Below are positions 59,871-64,000 of a DNA stretch of 64,000 nt, piece after piece. The notes under the pieces were generated by a model. That model ran no database searches, was not told where the DNA came from, and worked only from the letters and a program-made list of their open reading frames with translations. Every line of letters starts with the position of its first letter. Positions within the stretch are counted from its first letter, which is position 1. Made by a program: the position numbers and the translations under genes. The DNA is from Glandiceps talaboti. Lineage: Eukaryota > Hemichordata > Enteropneusta > Spengelidae. The DNA lies in contig NC_135553.1 of assembly GCF_964340395.1 (NCBI RefSeq), positions 22,659,449 through 22,723,448 of the forward strand, written 5' to 3'.

Positions 59871-60131
59871 CTAAATGTGTTCATTAAGTCATTGTGTCAT
59901 TGAATAGTGGCGCCACCAACGTATGTCATTGAGTAGTGGCGCCACCAACGTACGCTCGTACGATCGTACGGACAGCGTTCGAAATCATCACCGCGCGTGC
60001 CTTCTGTAAAGCAACTAACCGAAACTTTCAAAAAATCAAAAGACGCGTTTGTTTCTCTATTCATATTGACTTCTGAAACACAACAAACTACGTAACACAG
60101 GTGCATTTGTAGGTCAACGCACGTTTAATCT

Positions 60132-60142
60132 ACCTATATAAA
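60132..60142 (+). promoter_or_regulatory. Possible TATA box of the K2P-like relic
   Basis: CCTATATAAAGG lies about 60 bp before the ATG at 60197. The context (GC-richer, short spacing to an ATG with a nearby GTAAGT) suggests a promoter, but this is from sequence only. Confidence 0.35.
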
Positions 60143-60651
60143 GGTGTTTGCTATTACCCTGTGCTCAGAGAAACCGGCGTTCATCATAGACGAATTATGG
60201 GCAGCCGTTGGCAGCATAGTAGTAAGTATTTTAACTAATGTGAAGTGAGCTGTGGAAATTCACTATTTAAACATTTGACCTTCGTTATCATAAACATCAC
60301 ATTTGATACTAGCAGAATATTAGTAATCATTGGTTTGACATTGACTTTGATCGTCGAAAAGAGAGATAAGAAATTCGTGAATTTCTTGGAATATTGAAAT
60401 TATCTCTCATCTGTTTTGACTGTTGGATCGTATGATTGTATGGCACATTGTGTTTCCTTGACGAATTAGGCAAAATGTGCTCTTTTTTTTCGTTTATAGA
60501 CGCGAGATCTAGTAATAAACAATCTGAAGATCACAATGAAACCAGGTTCATATTCCAGCAAAATGACACAATACTAGACCAACCCTTGTTAGACTTAGAT
60601 GATTTGTGTACAAGTAAGTGGCCGAGTGTTGATGGTAAAGAATTTTCAAAA

Positions 60652-60846
<195 letters not shown>

Positions 60847-60928
60847 TAATTTAGTCATAAAGGTAGAATATTACATTGCAAAGGTAAGGGCAGCAGATAA
60901 CCAAATGTGTAACTTTTTTCTCTTCAAT

Positions 60929-61839
60929 AGGGAGCCATCATTATTTACGACCGTGGAGTTCAGAGAAATTCCTTCGAAAATCCACAAAATTTCAGTGACC
61001 CCCCTTCCTGGCTTGAATTTTTTCGTAACCCCACTCTCTTTGACAAAAAAAATCATACCCCCTCACTATTTTACAATCATAACTCATTAGCTGTTAATGG
61101 TACTACAAATATACAAATTGGGGTTGTACGTTCCATTGAAACACCACGTGCATACACCGTGGCACTCATGTATACATATGCATACATACGTACTTGTTCT
61201 TGTATGATGCAATATAATGTCAAATAAAATATACTCTACTTTGCATACCTACCTACCTACCTACCTACCTACCTACCTACATACATACATACATACATAC
61301 ATACATACATACATACATACATACAATCATTCACACACACATACATACATACATACATACATACATACATACATACATACATACATACATACATACACAC
61401 ACACTCACACACACACACACACACAAATATACATACATACATACATACATACATACATACATACATACATACATACATACAATATCAAACTTTTTATTTT
61501 TGCATTTGAATTTCCTTATAACATTATGGATATAGCATATTTCGAGAGGAAGGGAGTAACAATGAATGCAGCTTATTCCCAAAGTAGTTATATAGGTAAA
61601 ATTCGAAATTAGGCGCTATCAGTTGAATCAAAGTGTGAGGGAGCCAACTGTGGGTGGGTAGGGAAGGGCTTTGCCCCTCCTGTCCCGAATATTTTTGAAA
61701 TTCAACGACTAAAAGAATGTTTTCTGGTGCTATTTTAACATGTCAAATTTCGAGTAGCTCCCCTTTAACTCCCCAATTTTTGAGTGACCCCCCCCTTAAA
61801 TTCCTCCAACCCCCATGTCGTAAATAATGACAACTCCCT
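60929..61839. mobile_element. TIR element with internal microsatellites, related to 6184-7267
   Basis: Left end AGGGAGCCATCATTATTTAC and right end (read inward on the other strand) AGGGAGTTGTCATTATTTAC are inverted repeats. Inside both ends are 'gtgaccccc' blocks as in the 6184 element. The middle holds the (ACCT)n/(ACAT)n/(AC)n tracts. It ends 20 bp before the acceptor of the paralogue exon at 61860. Confidence 0.7.
61245..61482. repeat. (ACCT)n/(ACAT)n/(AC)n microsatellite
   Basis: CTAC units, then long CATA tetranucleotides interrupted by CA dinucleotides. The Tyr-Ile-His-Thr and Met-Tyr-Val-Cys frames are artefacts. Confidence 0.97.
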
Positions 61840-62208
61840 TATTTCCCGTTTCTTCGCAGTTCACGCATTTACCTTTAATGTTTTACTGCATGCCATTGTA
61901 ATTGGTGCAGGGACAATTCTTCATGCTCATGCACAAGGATGCACTTATTTGCAAGCATACGAAGGTTCCATGATATCAATCACTTCGCTGGGTGATATCG
62001 ATTTTCAAAGAGAAGACTTGAACGAGTGTACACAAAACCTTGGGGAGACACTTGCACATTTTATCCACTTTTGACTGTGTTCACACGTATCGCTGGAACC
62101 ATTACTATCTTTATGATGGTGTACGCCGTATTTTTACTCTCGATGAAGCTTGGTGACAAGGGAAATTACACAGGATACATTGAACTCGATGATAATATTT
62201 ATACAGGT

Positions 62209-62851
62209 AAGATTTCGTGTGTTCACGGCAGTGGTATTGCTGGGGTGGGGTGGTGGTTAGGTGCATTGATGTGACGATATGTACAGGCAATCACATGTAC
62301 GGGTGGACTTGATTGACTCCCCCTCCCGCTTTAGGCTGGAGTCAGACTTTACGGCAGGGGGAGGGCTGGGGAGAAATTATTTTGGTAAAAAAAAATTCGT
62401 AGCCCCTGCCCCTCTACTTCGGAGTTGTACAGTATGGTGCACTACAACAGTGGAAGTCAACTTTAGCGTGCATACATAACAATTAGAGATTTCATTACAA
62501 ATATATGCGGGCTTTGCGAAACAGGTCTCACATTGGCCTGTACTTTGAGATACTTAGTCAGCAGGGTTTTATCATTCAATCTTGATTTTGGGCAGAAACA
62601 GCATCCACCATGATAGCTACTGGGGTGGGTGTTGGAGGGGTTTCCCCCCTCCCACAGTAAGTACTTTAAAAAAAAAATAAGAAGAGATATAGGACATTAA
62701 ATGGCATAAAATTTCAAACCATACACATTATAGAAAGCCATAGAGTATTTGAAAATTGTCATCAATACTCCAATTGTACTCGAGTCAATACATTATTATA
62801 CAACTGTATGGCTACTACCTACACTTTAACTTACCTATTTAAAGATATTTG

Positions 62852-62910
<59 letters not shown>

Positions 62911-63455
62911 TTTGCTTGGCTATTGATTACCTCATAATTACATGTATGGTAGGTAAATGAAGAGTGCAATTTTGCAAAGTACATATATATTTGACTGGGG
63001 AGGGCTTGGAAGATTGGTGGAGAGTCATTATTTTTTTCCCACCTGCTTGCCTGTGAATTATTTTTTTTTCTCCTTCGCCTATGCTGGCAACTTTTTTTTC
63101 TTTCCTTCTTTGAGATATGCGGATTTTCTTTACGTCAATGTTGAACACCTACTTTTGTTGCCAAAATTTTCTGCTTGTTTTCGCGGAGGATAATACAGAG
63201 AGTAAAAAGATGCTGTTCTATCACACACAGATTATATTCAGAAAACTACATATTTCAATACATGTTTGATTTTCAATTAAATAAACATCATTGACAGTTT
63301 TTATGCCATGGTATGATGACACACTGAAAATGCAAATCGGAAACTTGATTAGTGAGCTCAAATATTCAAACAGACCGGTCAGTTTCTCCAGCCTGGGGGT
63401 AGGGGGTGGTCAGTGTTTTTTTCCATTGGGCTGACAAAAAGTCACTGATCCCCGT
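62209..63455. other. Non-coding, with (CA)n at 62853-62904
   Basis: Repetitive but unclassified sequence; G/C-run phrases such as 'ggaggggtttcccccctccc' (62632) recall the terminal repeat of the window. No further K2P exon recognised. Confidence 0.4.
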
Positions 63456-64000
63456 GAATAAAGTTTCATAGCATCTTGATAGTAAGCTGTAGAGAGGAAG
63501 AGCTTAGAGACTGGGATATGTCCACCTCTTTGTGAGAGTGTAAGTGCGTGTGTATTGGGGGGGGGGGTTCTAGGGGTCTCCCCTAGAAGGTCTGGAGGAT
63601 TTTTACTCCTAAAGGCAATTTTTAGGCTATTCACAGACACTTACAGACAATAATTTGCAAGCTTTACAAGACAGCTCCAACATGTAAAAAAACAACTACA
63701 TAAGGTTGAAACATTTTTTAAATAAAGTTTCATAGCATCTTGACAGTAAGAGGTGGAGAAAAGACCATTGATTTGAGACCGGGACATGTCTACCTCTTAT
63801 GGGGGGGGGGGGGGGGTTATAGGGGGTATCCCCCTAGAAACCCTGGAGGATTTATACTCTTAAAGCCAATTTTCAGGCTATTCACAGACACTTTCAGACA
63901 ATAATTTGCAAGCTTTGCAAGACAGCTCTGACATGTAAAAAGCAACTACATATGTTTGAAACATTTTTGAAATAAAGTTTCATGGCATCTTGACAGTAAG
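63456..64000. repeat. Tandem repeat, about 250-260 bp unit, cut by the window end
   Basis: The unit starts 'aataaagtttcatagcatct' near 63457, 63720 and 63971. Between are a G-run, 'ctaggggtctcccctag' or a variant, 'ctggaggattt' and 'aggctattcacagacact'. Two full copies and the start of a third are in view. Confidence 0.88.

Noticed and set aside
61217-61612. Tyr/Ile/His/Thr-rich and Met-Tyr-Val-Cys frames
   Set aside because: Artefacts of the (ACAT)n array.

Overview
The window is eukaryotic nuclear DNA from an animal. Genes are split by GT-AG introns, some of them several kilobases long, and the spaces hold AT-rich sequence, microsatellites, minisatellites, foldback and terminal-inverted-repeat elements, and LINEs. 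The gene set (HNK-1-type carbohydrate sulfotransferase, intronless Toll-like receptor, SDS22-type leucine-rich-repeat protein, K2P potassium channels) together with Tx1/L1-like LINEs suggests a marine invertebrate, for example an amphioxus or other invertebrate deuterostome, or a lophotrochozoan. The species cannot be fixed from the sequence alone.

Layout. At 20-886 lies the last coding exon of a carbohydrate sulfotransferase (+). From 887 to 8230 there is no intact gene: a foldback at 1561-1712, a dead reverse-transcriptase LINE on the minus strand (3110-4715), two minisatellites, and a 1.08-kb TIR element that carries a long (ATC)n array. From 8311 to 31905 a 16-exon leucine-rich-repeat gene (+, 507 aa predicted) can be assembled with every intron phase matching. 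Its 8.6-kb intron 10 contains, on the opposite strand, a complete single-exon Toll-like receptor (22680-25598, 972 aa) and a 106-bp satellite array. Five exons of the LRR gene are flanked by decayed tandem copies of their own edges, including splice sites. From 31906 to 36500 there are mainly dispersed repeats.

From 36976 to 45805 nine exons join in frame into a 969-aa predicted protein with eight membrane segments and four pore loops, all with K+-channel filters (TIGFG, TIGFGD, TTGFG, TIGFGD). This looks like two K2P channels fused head to tail in one polypeptide. The second half has a roughly 340-residue cytosolic linker built from related, partly tandem-duplicated phase 1-1 cassette exons. 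This is the strongest candidate for something undescribed.

From 47420 to 59432 two diverged Tx1-like LINEs lie head to tail. Each has an RRM/zinc-knuckle ORF1 and an endonuclease-reverse transcriptase ORF2, and each abuts (ACT)n arrays, which suggests (ACT)n is their target. The first has both ORFs intact; the second has one stop codon and one frameshift. At 60197-62208 is a partial, broken K2P paralogue with a degraded pore. The window ends in a tandem repeat of about 255 bp.

Exon models were assembled by eye from open frames, splice consensus and phase; no transcript or database evidence was available.
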